From Bacteroidales bacterium (GTDB lineage Bacteria > Bacteroidota > Bacteroidia > Bacteroidales > WCHB1-69): 15,983 nucleotides of DNA. The notes below the pieces were generated by a model, which searched no databases, was not told the DNA's origin, and saw only the letters and a program-made list of their open reading frames with translations. Shown in pieces: positions 5,963 through 13,659 of this stretch. The first letter of the stretch is position 1; each line of letters starts with the position of its first letter. Both the position numbers and the translations under genes were made by a program. Where the stretch lies: contig JAAYQB010000149.1 in NCBI GenBank assembly GCA_012519525.1, forward strand, positions 1 through 15,983, read 5' to 3'.

Positions 5963-7087
5963 TTAAGCATTCAACATAACAGGCATGATAAGCATCAAAA
6001 TATCTTCGTCATCCTTTTTCTCGTCTTCGAAAACCAACACTGCTCCCGTAGAATGAGAAAACTTGAAGATAGCATTGTTTGCATCTAAATTAATCAATAT
6101 TTCCTGTAACAATTTAGAGCTAAATCCTATTTCAAATTCCGATTCCTCACTTTCGAAAACACACGATACGCTAGCCGTTGCTTTCGTTGAGTGATCAAGG
6201 TCTTCGGCAGTAAGAATTAATTTATCGCCTTCGATTTTAAATCTTATCTGATGGGTTGATTGATTTGCATAAAGTGAAATATTTTTCATTTTTTGCAATA
6301 AATCTAAACGTTCTACCTGTAATACATTGGTGTTGTTACTAGGAATTACGGCTTCATAATTGGGATATTTTCCTTCTATTAATTTAGTCGCAATGACTGT
6401 GTTTTCAACAGCAAAACACGCTCTGTCTTCACTATAACTTACATTGACATCAACATCTAATCCTTGCAATATATTTTTTAACTGCAATAAGGGTTTTTTA
6501 GGAATGATTAAATCGGCTTCTACATTTGCCTTCACACTCGTATTGATGTATCGAACCAAACGATGAGCATCCGTAGCTACAAGTGTAATGTTTTCATTCG
6601 AAATTTGACAGAAAACTCCGCCCATTACCGGTCGTATTTCGGCATTTCCCGTAGCAAAAGCTGTTTTACCTATTGCATTTTCTAATGTCGCTGCCGCTAT
6701 TTTAAAAGATTTTTCTTCTTCTATCTCTTTGAATTGAGGATATTGTTCTGCATCGAAACCCATCAATTCATATTTTCCATTGTTGGCAGAAATTTCTATC
6801 GTATAATCTTCTTTGATGTTGAAAACGACAGGGACATCCGGCAAAGATTTGATGGTCTCTACGATTAATTTTCCGGGAACTACAATGCTACCTTCTCCTT
6901 CTACTTCCGATAATTCTAGCGTAGCACTAATAGTAGTTTCCAAATCGGTCCCTCTAAGAGTTAATTGGTTGTCAGCTATGATAAACAATATGTTTTCGAT
7001 AATGGGAACGCTTCTATTGACCGTAATAATACCATTAACGTTTTGTAAATTTTTAGATAATAATTGACTTGATACAATAAATTTCAT
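5963..7087 (-). CDS. dnaN: DNA polymerase III beta subunit (sliding clamp)
   Basis: The 374-residue product aligns with the three-domain bacterial clamp. Visible family features are MKFIVSSQLL at the start, GTDLETTI, a central FATGNAEIRPVMGGVF followed by VATDAHRLVRY, and a C-terminus ending MPVMLNA where other clamps end in MPMRL-like sequence. It encircles DNA and tethers the polymerase. The reading frame extends ten codons upstream to 7117, but that ATG lies 5' of the probable promoter box at 7105-7112, so ATG 7087 (MKFIV) is chosen. dnaA is not adjacent. The response regulator and Nudix genes follow in the same orientation and may be co-transcribed. Confidence 0.97.
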   Translation of the reverse strand: MKFIVSSQLLSKNLQNVNGIITVNRSVPIIENILFIIADNQLTLRGTDLETTISATLELSEVEGEGSIVVPGKLIVETIKSLPDVPVVFNIKEDYTIEISANNGKYELMGFDAEQYPQFKEIEEEKSFKIAAATLENAIGKTAFATGNAEIRPVMGGVFCQISNENITLVATDAHRLVRYINTSVKANVEADLIIPKKPLLQLKNILQGLDVDVNVSYSEDRACFAVENTVIATKLIEGKYPNYEAVIPSNNTNVLQVERLDLLQKMKNISLYANQSTHQIRFKIEGDKLILTAEDLDHSTKATASVSCVFESEESEFEIGFSSKLLQEILINLDANNAIFKFSHSTGAVLVFEDEKKDDEDILMLIMPVMLNA

Positions 7088-7104
7088 AATATTTATTTTT
7101 TCTG

Positions 7105-7112
7105 CAAAAATA
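7105..7112 (-). promoter_or_regulatory. -7 promoter box for dnaN
   Basis: The minus strand reads TATTTTTG followed by C, 17 nt before the ATG at 7087. This implies a very short leader, and a start site downstream of the alternative ATG at 7117. Confidence 0.6.
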
Positions 7113-7149
7113 CACATTTTTATTGTATTTTTCGCATTGTATTTATATT

Positions 7150-8583
7150 TTATTTTCCTTTTAATTTCAATACGGCTATCACCGTATAAAGCAAGATTTT
7201 AATATCGATTAATAATGACATGTTTTCAATATATACAAGATCGAACCTCAACCTTTCGAGCATTTGCTCTACATTTTCGGCATAACCATAAGCTACTTGT
7301 CCCCAAGAAGTTAATCCCGGCTTTGTCAATAGCAATAAACGATAGTGCGGTGCTACTTGTGTAATTTTATCAATATAATATTGGCGTTCGGGACGAGGAC
7401 CTACCAAAGACATATCTCCTTTTAGCACATTAAAAAATTGCGGTAATTCATCGAAATGGGTGCGACGCATAAAACGCCCGAACTTTGTGATTCGGTTATC
7501 GTTTTCACTCGATAGTTGCGGTCCATCTTTTTCAGCATCAACGTACATAGAACGAAATTTTACAATATGAAAAGGTTTTCCTTTATAGCCTATTCTTTCT
7601 TGCCTAAATAAAATAGGACCGGGCGACGAACGCTTTACGCCTATACATAATATTAAATAGAGCGGCGAGAATAAAACGATAAAAATAAAAGACAAAACAA
7701 TATCCATGATTCTTTTTAGGATTTTTTGCCATAGAGGCGGCATAAAATCAAGATGAATTTGTATTAATGGTTCATTAAAAATAGCCGTATCTTTTACTGT
7801 TCCTAAAATATAATTTTCGGTCTTAGGTAAAATCTTTATTAAAACATTTTCCATATCTATAATCGAAAATATTTTTTCAAGGGTAGCATTTTGCCGGTTA
7901 TCAATAGCAATAACAACTTCCTCTATCTGTTTTTCCTTAATTATTCGAGACAAATCTTTATACGAACCCAAAAAAGGCAAATACGTTTCCATTTCTTGTG
8001 TGTCTTCGCCGTTGGCACGCACAAATCCTACAAACTTAGTTCCCGAATGTTGTTTCTGTTTTTCAAGTACTTTATATAAATCCAATGCTAATTTTCCTCC
8101 CCCTACCAATACGGCATTGAATCCGATTTTTCCTGCATGTATCGCATTGCTCGTAATAGTGATGAGAATAAATCGGAACAAACTTGTAGTAAAAAACTGT
8201 AAGCTAAATAAAACAAAAAACAACCTGATATAGTCGGTATAGTCGACAATGTGGTCATCGAGAATGATGGCAAAAAACAAGATAATAGACCCGAAAAATG
8301 TATTTTTAAGGGTAAATTCCAATTCCTTGATACGTGATTTTCGGTAAACAGAAAGATAAGTCCCTGTGATTGCATACAATATTATCCAACACAGAGGAAT
8401 TAGTGTTACCCCAAGATAAAACTTATGGTCACTGAACATAACCGTAAGTATTTCTTTGCTTGACTGATAAAATGCCTCATGGTATTTCCGATAAAAGAAA
8501 AAGCAAAACCAAGATATAACCGCCGCTAAAATATCGAGCGATACATAAATAGCTGTTTGCCTTTTTTTATTCATCTTTTTCAT
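7150..8583 (-). CDS. Polyprenyl-phosphate sugar-1-phosphate transferase (WbaP/WcaJ type)
   Basis: The protein is about 477 residues from the chosen start. Four hydrophobic segments in the first 150 residues are followed by a Rossmann-like cytosolic region (AVLVGGGKLALDLYK, about 157-173) and a fifth membrane segment (about 293-315). The C-terminal bacterial sugar transferase domain follows, with SPGPILFRQERIG, the catalytic Asp-Glu in HFDELPQ (378-379), and KGDMSLVGPRPE. Such enzymes move a sugar phosphate from a nucleotide sugar to undecaprenyl phosphate and so begin polysaccharide or glycan synthesis at the inner membrane. The frame is open upstream to ATG 8619, but ATG 8583 follows the upstream gene's stop by one base and gives MKKMNKK before the first helix. 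No other glycosyltransferases are nearby. Confidence 0.93.
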   Translation of the reverse strand: MKKMNKKRQTAIYVSLDILAAVISWFCFFFYRKYHEAFYQSSKEILTVMFSDHKFYLGVTLIPLCWIILYAITGTYLSVYRKSRIKELEFTLKNTFFGSIILFFAIILDDHIVDYTDYIRLFFVLFSLQFFTTSLFRFILITITSNAIHAGKIGFNAVLVGGGKLALDLYKVLEKQKQHSGTKFVGFVRANGEDTQEMETYLPFLGSYKDLSRIIKEKQIEEVVIAIDNRQNATLEKIFSIIDMENVLIKILPKTENYILGTVKDTAIFNEPLIQIHLDFMPPLWQKILKRIMDIVLSFIFIVLFSPLYLILCIGVKRSSPGPILFRQERIGYKGKPFHIVKFRSMYVDAEKDGPQLSSENDNRITKFGRFMRRTHFDELPQFFNVLKGDMSLVGPRPERQYYIDKITQVAPHYRLLLLTKPGLTSWGQVAYGYAENVEQMLERLRFDLVYIENMSLLIDIKILLYTVIAVLKLKGK

Positions 8584-8584
8584 T

Positions 8585-9487
8585 TTATAATGGGACATAA
8601 AGTAATTTGATATTGTCAAACAAACAAGAGGCTGTTACTCCCTTTCGAGTAGTTCCTTTAATATAAAAAGTAAAATCTTTCATAGTAGCACTTTGACTAT
8701 TAATAGTTTCGGTTACATTGATATAGATTTTCTTCCAAACTTCCGACTGTCTGATTTTAATCAAAGGGAATTGTACTTTTGTGCCTGTTATATTGTTTAC
8801 GTAAAGTCCTACTTCTACTATTAATGTATCGTTTTTAGGAATTTGCATTTTATAATTTAATTCTAAAAAACAATATCGAGTATTTGTGTTTTTGAAAGAA
8901 AAAGCATCATTTGAAGTGATTTCAAAAAAACTTGCTCCCGTATCTGCAATGCTAATCTTTCCCGAATAATTATTTATTTCTCCGGGATAATAAAATATTT
9001 CATTTGTTTCACCTGTTTTTTTAAGCGACGGACTGTTTTCTTTTGCCGTAAACTTCATTCCTGCATCTTCAAAATCTTCAATAAAAGCGACTTTCACATA
9101 ATCAGCATAGGTAAAAGAAGGATAAAATTGATAAACAGTATCTACTTTTAAATTCTCGCTTGTAATATAGGTTGTATACATAGGATAAGAAGGGCGTTTG
9201 GCAGTAAGACCGTCTAACATAATGCCGGGCGATATCTGAATTTTTGATTGTCCGCTCGCTAAAACCGGAAATTTGGCAGGCAATTCATACACTCCGACTG
9301 AAGTACCGTTAACAGTAACCCAAACATCGGTAATTTTATGAGAAGCCGTACCAAAAGCAACATAGTCAGCAGTAAAATCTACCGAATCAATCTGAAAATA
9401 AACAGGAATCGTCATTTCTTTTCCACATCCTGAAAAAATAATAAGAAAAGAAATTCCCAAACCGAATAAATAATTGAAAAACTTCAT
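8585..9487 (-). CDS. Putative lipoprotein with C-terminal beta-sandwich-like region
   Basis: The 300-residue protein starts with a hydrophobic signal ending FSGC, so Cys21 is the likely lipidated residue. The mature part is rich in beta-type sequence. The second half, from about FIEDFEDAGMKF (134-145) to FDNIKLLYVPL at the end, resembles jelly-roll domains that bind carbohydrate, but this is pattern-level inference. I do not recognise a named family. Its stop lies one base before the start of the sugar transferase gene, so the two are almost certainly co-transcribed and coupled. A surface or envelope role linked to a glycan made with that transferase is possible. No clear TAnnTTTG box lies upstream in 9488-9640. 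Confidence 0.8.
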   Translation of the reverse strand: MKFFNYLFGLGISFLIIFSGCGKEMTIPVYFQIDSVDFTADYVAFGTASHKITDVWVTVNGTSVGVYELPAKFPVLASGQSKIQISPGIMLDGLTAKRPSYPMYTTYITSENLKVDTVYQFYPSFTYADYVKVAFIEDFEDAGMKFTAKENSPSLKKTGETNEIFYYPGEINNYSGKISIADTGASFFEITSNDAFSFKNTNTRYCFLELNYKMQIPKNDTLIVEVGLYVNNITGTKVQFPLIKIRQSEVWKKIYINVTETINSQSATMKDFTFYIKGTTRKGVTASCLFDNIKLLYVPL

Positions 9488-9689
9488 CCTTTGTCTTTAA
9501 TGCTAATAAGTGCAATTGAATAACGTAATATTTGTATTTATGTTATATTTTTTACATTCTAATCTTTGTTTTCAGCAAAAAAATGAATTATGTATTTGAT
9601 ACACACTATCAAAGAAAAAAGGAAACACCTTCTTAAAACAAGAATTATTTAATCGAAAATAGAAATCAAAATTAAAAAAAAATCTCTTT

Positions 9690-9705
9690 TGGCAAAATTC
9701 TTGCA
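9690..9705 (+). promoter_or_regulatory. Candidate sigma-54 promoter (-24/-12) for the DUF1573 gene
   Basis: TGGCAAAATTCTTGCA matches the -24/-12 pattern TGGCA-N6-TTGCA, with exactly ten bases between GG and GC. The base before it is also T, as in many sites. Transcription would start near 9716, about 75 nt before the ATG at 9792. It lies in the intergenic region, on the correct strand, upstream of a second, housekeeping-type promoter box. The window encodes a sigma-54 activator, which adds plausibility but not proof. Confidence 0.55.
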
Positions 9706-9745
9706 TAATTTAAAAATACATTGTTTTTTATATAAAAATATTCTG

Positions 9746-9753
9746 TACATTTG
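9746..9753 (+). promoter_or_regulatory. -7 promoter box for the DUF1573 gene
   Basis: TACATTTG followed by C fits TAnnTTTG and lies 38 nt before the ATG at 9792. The 304-bp gap 9488-9791 separates divergent genes and otherwise holds the sigma-54 candidate and AT-rich sequence with no small gene I can support. Confidence 0.6.
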
Positions 9754-9791
9754 CAAAAAATTAAATTTTAACAATACTAAAATATAAAAAA

Positions 9792-10280
9792 ATGAGAAGA
9801 CTGAACAAGGCATTGCATGTAATTGTATTAACAACAATTTGTATTTCAATTGCTGTTTTATCGGTAAATGCTCAATCACCAAAACCATCCAACAAAAAAA
9901 GTAAAGCTCCTAAAATCATTTTCGACACAACCGTTCACGATTATGGCAACATTATGTCGGGTGACGATGGCACATGTGAATTCAAATTCAAAAACACCGG
10001 AAAAGAACCTTTGATTTTAACCAATGTGTATTCATCTTGCGGCTGCACCGTTCCATCGTGGCCCAAAGAACCGATAATGCCCGGAAAATCCGAAACCATT
10101 AAGGTAAAATACAATACGAACCGTTTAGGAACTATCAACAAAAAAGTAACGGTTGTTTCTAATGCCGAAAACGGAACTATTGAATTATTTATAAAAGGAA
10201 ACGTCTCTGCAAAACCGGCGGAAACACTTCCCGAAAAAAATCAAAGTCCTGTAGAGCAAAAAAACAATCAACCTTTCTAA
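9792..10280 (+). CDS. Secreted DUF1573 protein
   Basis: The 162-residue product has a signal peptide (about residues 1-28, ending SVNAQ). One DUF1573 domain follows (about 42-136): FDTTVHDYGNI, FKFKNTGKEPLIL, the hallmark SSCGCTVP with Cys83 and Cys85, then a Pro-Gly turn and beta strands to IKGNVSA. The fold is Ig-like. The family is common in Bacteroidota and mostly uncharacterised. The C-terminal 25 residues are Pro/Gln/Asn-rich and probably disordered. Transcription may use both a sigma-54-type and a housekeeping-type promoter. A hairpin at 10301-10337 follows, so the gene is probably monocistronic. Confidence 0.92.
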   Translation: MRRLNKALHVIVLTTICISIAVLSVNAQSPKPSNKKSKAPKIIFDTTVHDYGNIMSGDDGTCEFKFKNTGKEPLILTNVYSSCGCTVPSWPKEPIMPGKSETIKVKYNTNRLGTINKKVTVVSNAENGTIELFIKGNVSAKPAETLPEKNQSPVEQKNNQPF

Positions 10281-10300
10281 GTTTGTGAAAATAAATTATT

Positions 10301-10342
10301 TATAAATGGGGTAATAGCATTATTCATCCCATTTATATTTTT
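10301..10342 (+). terminator. Rho-independent terminator after the DUF1573 gene
   Basis: TATAAATGGG (10301-10310) and CCCATTTATA (10328-10337) form a perfect ten-base-pair stem. The loop can pair further (AATA with TATT), and five T follow (10338-10342). It sits 20 nt after the stop codon. Its 3' arm and T tract overlap the only promoter-like box upstream of tpiA (TATTTTTA at 10336-10343). Confidence 0.65.
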
Positions 10343-10369
10343 ACACATAAATCTTTTAATTTGAAAAAA

Positions 10370-11146
10370 ATGAAAAATAAAATCGTTGCAGGAAATTGGA
10401 AAATGAATACTAGCTTTTCGGAAGCCGAAGACTTATTAGTCGCTATAGCGGAAGGGATAAACGACATGATTTTAGAAACCGACATCATTGTATGCCCGCC
10501 TTTTCCTTATTTGGAAATGGCTGCCGATGTTTCGGAAGAAAGCGGTTTTCTTGTAGGAGCTCAAAATGTAAGTTCTGAAAAAGCAGGTGCCTACACCGGC
10601 GAAATAAGTGCTACTATGCTTAAATCGGCAGGGGCGGATTTTTGTATTGTCGGACACTCGGAACGAAGAATTCATTTTAACGAAAGCGATGAAATGTTAA
10701 TAAAGAAAGTAAACAATTTATTGGATGAAGATATTATCCCTATTTTCTGCATTGGCGAACAATTAGCCGAACGTGAATCCAATAAACAATTTCAAGTTGT
10801 AGAAAATCAGCTCAACAACACCTTATTTCATTTACCCGAATCCGATTTTGAACGTATTATTATTGCTTACGAACCTGTATGGGCAATTGGTACGGGGAAA
10901 ACCGCCACACCTCAACAAGCCCAAGAAATGCACGCTCATATCAGAAAATTAATCGAAGAAAAATACAACCTAAAAACTGCCTACAGCACCTATATTTTAT
11001 ACGGAGGAAGTTGTAACAGTAAAAACGCATTGGAACTTTTTGCTTGTCAAGATGTTGATGGAGGTTTAATTGGGGGAGCTTCGCTCAAAGCGGAAGAATT
11101 TATCGAAATTATCAATGCTGCTGAAACTTGTATTAAAAATAATTAA
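10370..11146 (+). CDS. tpiA: Triosephosphate isomerase
   Basis: The 258-residue TIM-barrel enzyme interconverts dihydroxyacetone phosphate and glyceraldehyde 3-phosphate in glycolysis. The signatures are complete: GNWKMN with Lys11, IVGHSERR with His96, the catalytic Glu168 in AYEPVWAIGTG with the mobile loop, YGGS (211-214) and GGLIGGASL (231-239). An in-frame TTG at 10361 would add three residues, but ATG 10370 gives the standard N-terminus. The stop is followed directly by the prmA ATG with no gap, so the two genes are co-transcribed. A weak promoter-like box (TATTTTTA, 10336-10343) is the only one visible upstream. Confidence 0.98.
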   Translation: MKNKIVAGNWKMNTSFSEAEDLLVAIAEGINDMILETDIIVCPPFPYLEMAADVSEESGFLVGAQNVSSEKAGAYTGEISATMLKSAGADFCIVGHSERRIHFNESDEMLIKKVNNLLDEDIIPIFCIGEQLAERESNKQFQVVENQLNNTLFHLPESDFERIIIAYEPVWAIGTGKTATPQQAQEMHAHIRKLIEEKYNLKTAYSTYILYGGSCNSKNALELFACQDVDGGLIGGASLKAEEFIEIINAAETCIKNN

Positions 11147-11983
11147 ATGCAATATATTGAAGTTAAATGCCATATACAACCTGCCGACTTAGGCAATGAA
11201 ATTGTTACTGCATTTTTAGCAGAAATCGGCTATGAAAGTTTTATGGAAACCGAAGACGGTACCTTACTTGCCTATATCCAACAAGCTTTTTTTAATGAAA
11301 AAAAATTAAAACATCTTTTAGATGGGAAAAATGTAGATTTTACATTTTCTTATGAAATCAATACAATACAAGAAGAAAATTGGAATGCCGTATGGGAAAG
11401 TAATTACAAGCCCGTTTTAATAGAAAACACTTGTTTTATACGCGCACCTTTTCACGAAAAAAGAAAAAATGTCCAATACGATATTGTTATCGAACCGAAA
11501 ATGTCGTTTGGAACTGCACACCACGAAACGACAGCTTTGATGATAAGCTATTTATTGGAAGAAGATTGCAACAATAAAACCGTTTTAGATATGGGTTCGG
11601 GAACGGGTGTGTTGGCAATTTTGGCATCTATAAAAAATGCAAAAAAAGTATATGCCATTGATAATGACGAATGGGCTTATGATAATTGTATTGAAAATTT
11701 CGAACGTAATAAGGTGAAAAACATTCAAGCCATATTAGGAAATGCTAATCATATTCATAGTATTCAATTCGATATAATTACAGCAAACATCAATCGTAAT
11801 GTTTTAGTACAAGATATGAACACCTATGTTCAACATTTAAAACCAACCGGCATTGTATTGTTAAGCGGTTTTTATGCTAATGAAGATATGGATATTATAA
11901 AAGCTAATGCCGCCACCCATGGATTGCACTATCATTCTTATAAACAGAAAAATCAATGGGCAGCCGTTAAATTTTATAAGTAA
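11147..11983 (+). CDS. prmA: Ribosomal protein L11 methyltransferase
   Basis: The 278-residue protein has the PrmA layout: an N-terminal L11-recognition domain (about 1-75) and a class I SAM-dependent methyltransferase domain. Motifs are FGTAHHETT (121-129), SAM-binding VLDMGSGTGVLAI (146-158), acidic IDNDEWA (171-177) and TANINRNVL (212-220). It methylates amino groups of ribosomal protein L11 in the cytoplasm. The first position of the family motif FGTGxHxTT has Ala for Gly, a mild variant. It starts on the base after the tpiA stop. Confidence 0.96.
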   Translation: MQYIEVKCHIQPADLGNEIVTAFLAEIGYESFMETEDGTLLAYIQQAFFNEKKLKHLLDGKNVDFTFSYEINTIQEENWNAVWESNYKPVLIENTCFIRAPFHEKRKNVQYDIVIEPKMSFGTAHHETTALMISYLLEEDCNNKTVLDMGSGTGVLAILASIKNAKKVYAIDNDEWAYDNCIENFERNKVKNIQAILGNANHIHSIQFDIITANINRNVLVQDMNTYVQHLKPTGIVLLSGFYANEDMDIIKANAATHGLHYHSYKQKNQWAAVKFYK

Positions 11984-12010
11984 TTAATTTTATTATTCTA
12001 AAAAAAATAC

Positions 12011-12018
12011 TACTTTTG
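12011..12018 (+). promoter_or_regulatory. -7 promoter box for the C69 peptidase-dapA-holA operon
   Basis: TACTTTTG followed by C fits TAnnTTTG and lies 33 nt before the ATG at 12052. Confidence 0.6.
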
Positions 12019-12051
12019 CAATAAATTAACATTTCTAAACATATCAATATA

Positions 12052-13644
12052 ATGATTAAAAAAATTTTCGTTTTTTCTTTTAGTTTTTCTTTTTTATTCT
12101 CTAATTTACAAGCACAACATGAAGATTATCCTTTAGATGTCCCTAACGAATGCACTACGATTACCGTAGGAAAAAAAGCAAGCGATGACGGTTCCGTGCG
12201 TACTTCTCATACCGACGACAGCCATCGAACACGTTCCAACGCTTTTATTACTCCGGCAAAAAAACATCCTAAAGGTGCTACCGTTACCATGTATAAACGT
12301 TTATGGAACAACGAAACCCCTATGGTCAGTTATCGAAACGATTCTATTGGCGTTATTCCGCAAGTGAGCCATACTTACGCTTATTTAAACACTGCCTATC
12401 CCTGTATCAACGAGAAACAGTTGGCAATCGGCGAATCTACTTTTGGCGGAAGAGCCGGTTTAAAATCGGATAACGGACTAATAGACTGTCAACGTTTATG
12501 CACTTTGATGTTGGAACGCTGCTCTACAGCCAGAGAGGCTATTGCTGTTGCCGGCGATTTACTAAAAGAATACGGATGGATAGATGCAGGCGAATGCCTC
12601 ACCATAGCCGATAAAAACGAAGTATGGCATTTAGAAATACTCGGTTGCGGAAAAGGAAACAAAGGTGCCGTATGGGCTGCTCAACGTGTTCCCGACGAAC
12701 ACGTCTCTGTTAATGCTAATGCAAGCACTATCAAAGAAATAGATACAGCCGACAAAGATTATTTTATGTATTCCGACAATATCTTTTCTTTAGCATTAGA
12801 CAGTGGCTGGTGGGACGGAAAAGAAACATTTCGTTTTTGTTATGTTTATGCACCCGACAGTCGAGCGCTTTTGGCTGCCCGCCGTCGCGAATGGCGAGTT
12901 TTCGATTTATTGGCTCCTTCATTAAAATTAGACCCCAATATGGAAAACTATCCTTTTTCCATCAAACCCGACACCCTTGTCAGTTTGGAAAAAATGATGA
13001 CGATTTTTAAAGATTATTATGAAGGAACGGAATACGATATGCGAAAAAACATCACTGTTAAAGGCGACAGCGGAAAAACGGTCATTTCACCATTGGCAAA
13101 TCCTTTTATGACAGTCGATGAACTGAAACTTCACAAAGTGAATGGCGGCTGGCATCACTATGGTGAAAGATGTATTGCCGTTCGCTTTACGATGTATGCA
13201 ACGATTATTCAATGCAGAGATTGGCTTCCCGACGAAATCGGCGGACTCGTATGGTTTGCCCTCGACAATGTCGCTTCTTCGGTATATGTACCTATTTATT
13301 GCAGTGTTACCGATTTGCCTTCTACTTATAAAACAGACGGAAGAAAAACAGGTTTCAGCAAAGAAGCTGCATGGTGGGCTTTCAACCGTTTAGGAACTTT
13401 AAGTTCAAAACGTTGGGGTACTTTTCGCCATGAAATCGATAAAACATGGATTCCGTTTCAAAAAAACCTATTGAATAATCAAGCTGCTATCGAAAAACAA
13501 GCTCTCGAATTATATAACGCTAAAAAACAAGCAAAAGCAATTAAACTTTTAACAGATTACACCGACGAATGGTGTAATAAAGCCGTAAATGCCGCTTGGG
13601 ATTTAGGCGATTATATATGGACTAAATACGATGGTTATTGGTAA
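12052..13644 (+). CDS. Secreted C69-family dipeptidase
   Basis: The 530-residue protein has a Phe/Ser-rich signal peptide (about 1-22, ending LQAQ). The C69 N-terminal nucleophile region follows, with Cys34 in CTTITVGKKASDDGS. Further family motifs are IGESTFGGR, EVWHLEILGCGKGNKGAVWAAQRVPD, VNANASTI, YSDNIFSLALDSGWW and a long C-terminal Ntn-hydrolase part. Such enzymes cleave dipeptides, and the Cys is thought to become the N-terminal nucleophile after processing. The signal peptide points to the periplasm and peptide scavenging. It is the first gene of a probable operon: dapA starts 15 nt after its stop. Confidence 0.93.
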   Translation: MIKKIFVFSFSFSFLFSNLQAQHEDYPLDVPNECTTITVGKKASDDGSVRTSHTDDSHRTRSNAFITPAKKHPKGATVTMYKRLWNNETPMVSYRNDSIGVIPQVSHTYAYLNTAYPCINEKQLAIGESTFGGRAGLKSDNGLIDCQRLCTLMLERCSTAREAIAVAGDLLKEYGWIDAGECLTIADKNEVWHLEILGCGKGNKGAVWAAQRVPDEHVSVNANASTIKEIDTADKDYFMYSDNIFSLALDSGWWDGKETFRFCYVYAPDSRALLAARRREWRVFDLLAPSLKLDPNMENYPFSIKPDTLVSLEKMMTIFKDYYEGTEYDMRKNITVKGDSGKTVISPLANPFMTVDELKLHKVNGGWHHYGERCIAVRFTMYATIIQCRDWLPDEIGGLVWFALDNVASSVYVPIYCSVTDLPSTYKTDGRKTGFSKEAAWWAFNRLGTLSSKRWGTFRHEIDKTWIPFQKNLLNNQAAIEKQALELYNAKKQAKAIKLLTDYTDEWCNKAVNAAWDLGDYIWTKYDGYW

Positions 13645-13659
13645 TAAAAATTTTTGGCT

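Noticed and set aside
7088..7117. N-terminal extension of dnaN to ATG 7117
   Set aside because: The promoter box at 7105-7112 lies inside the extension, and the family N-terminus begins at MKFIV (7087).
8584..8619. Upstream start of the sugar transferase at 8619
   Set aside because: It would overlap the lipoprotein gene by 35 bp and add non-family residues. The ATG at 8583 fits the gene junction better, although the choice is not proven.
9649..9888. 79-residue ORF on the minus strand across the DUF1573 start
   Set aside because: It overlaps the promoter region and signal peptide of the clear DUF1573 gene. Its Phe/Leu-rich sequence is what A/T-rich antisense reading produces.
10361..10369. 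TTG start for tpiA
   Set aside because: The ATG nine bases downstream gives the canonical MKNKIVAGNWKMN start.
13654..13659. TTG start for dapA
   Set aside because: ATG 13660 is the normal start for the family; the TTG adds only two residues.
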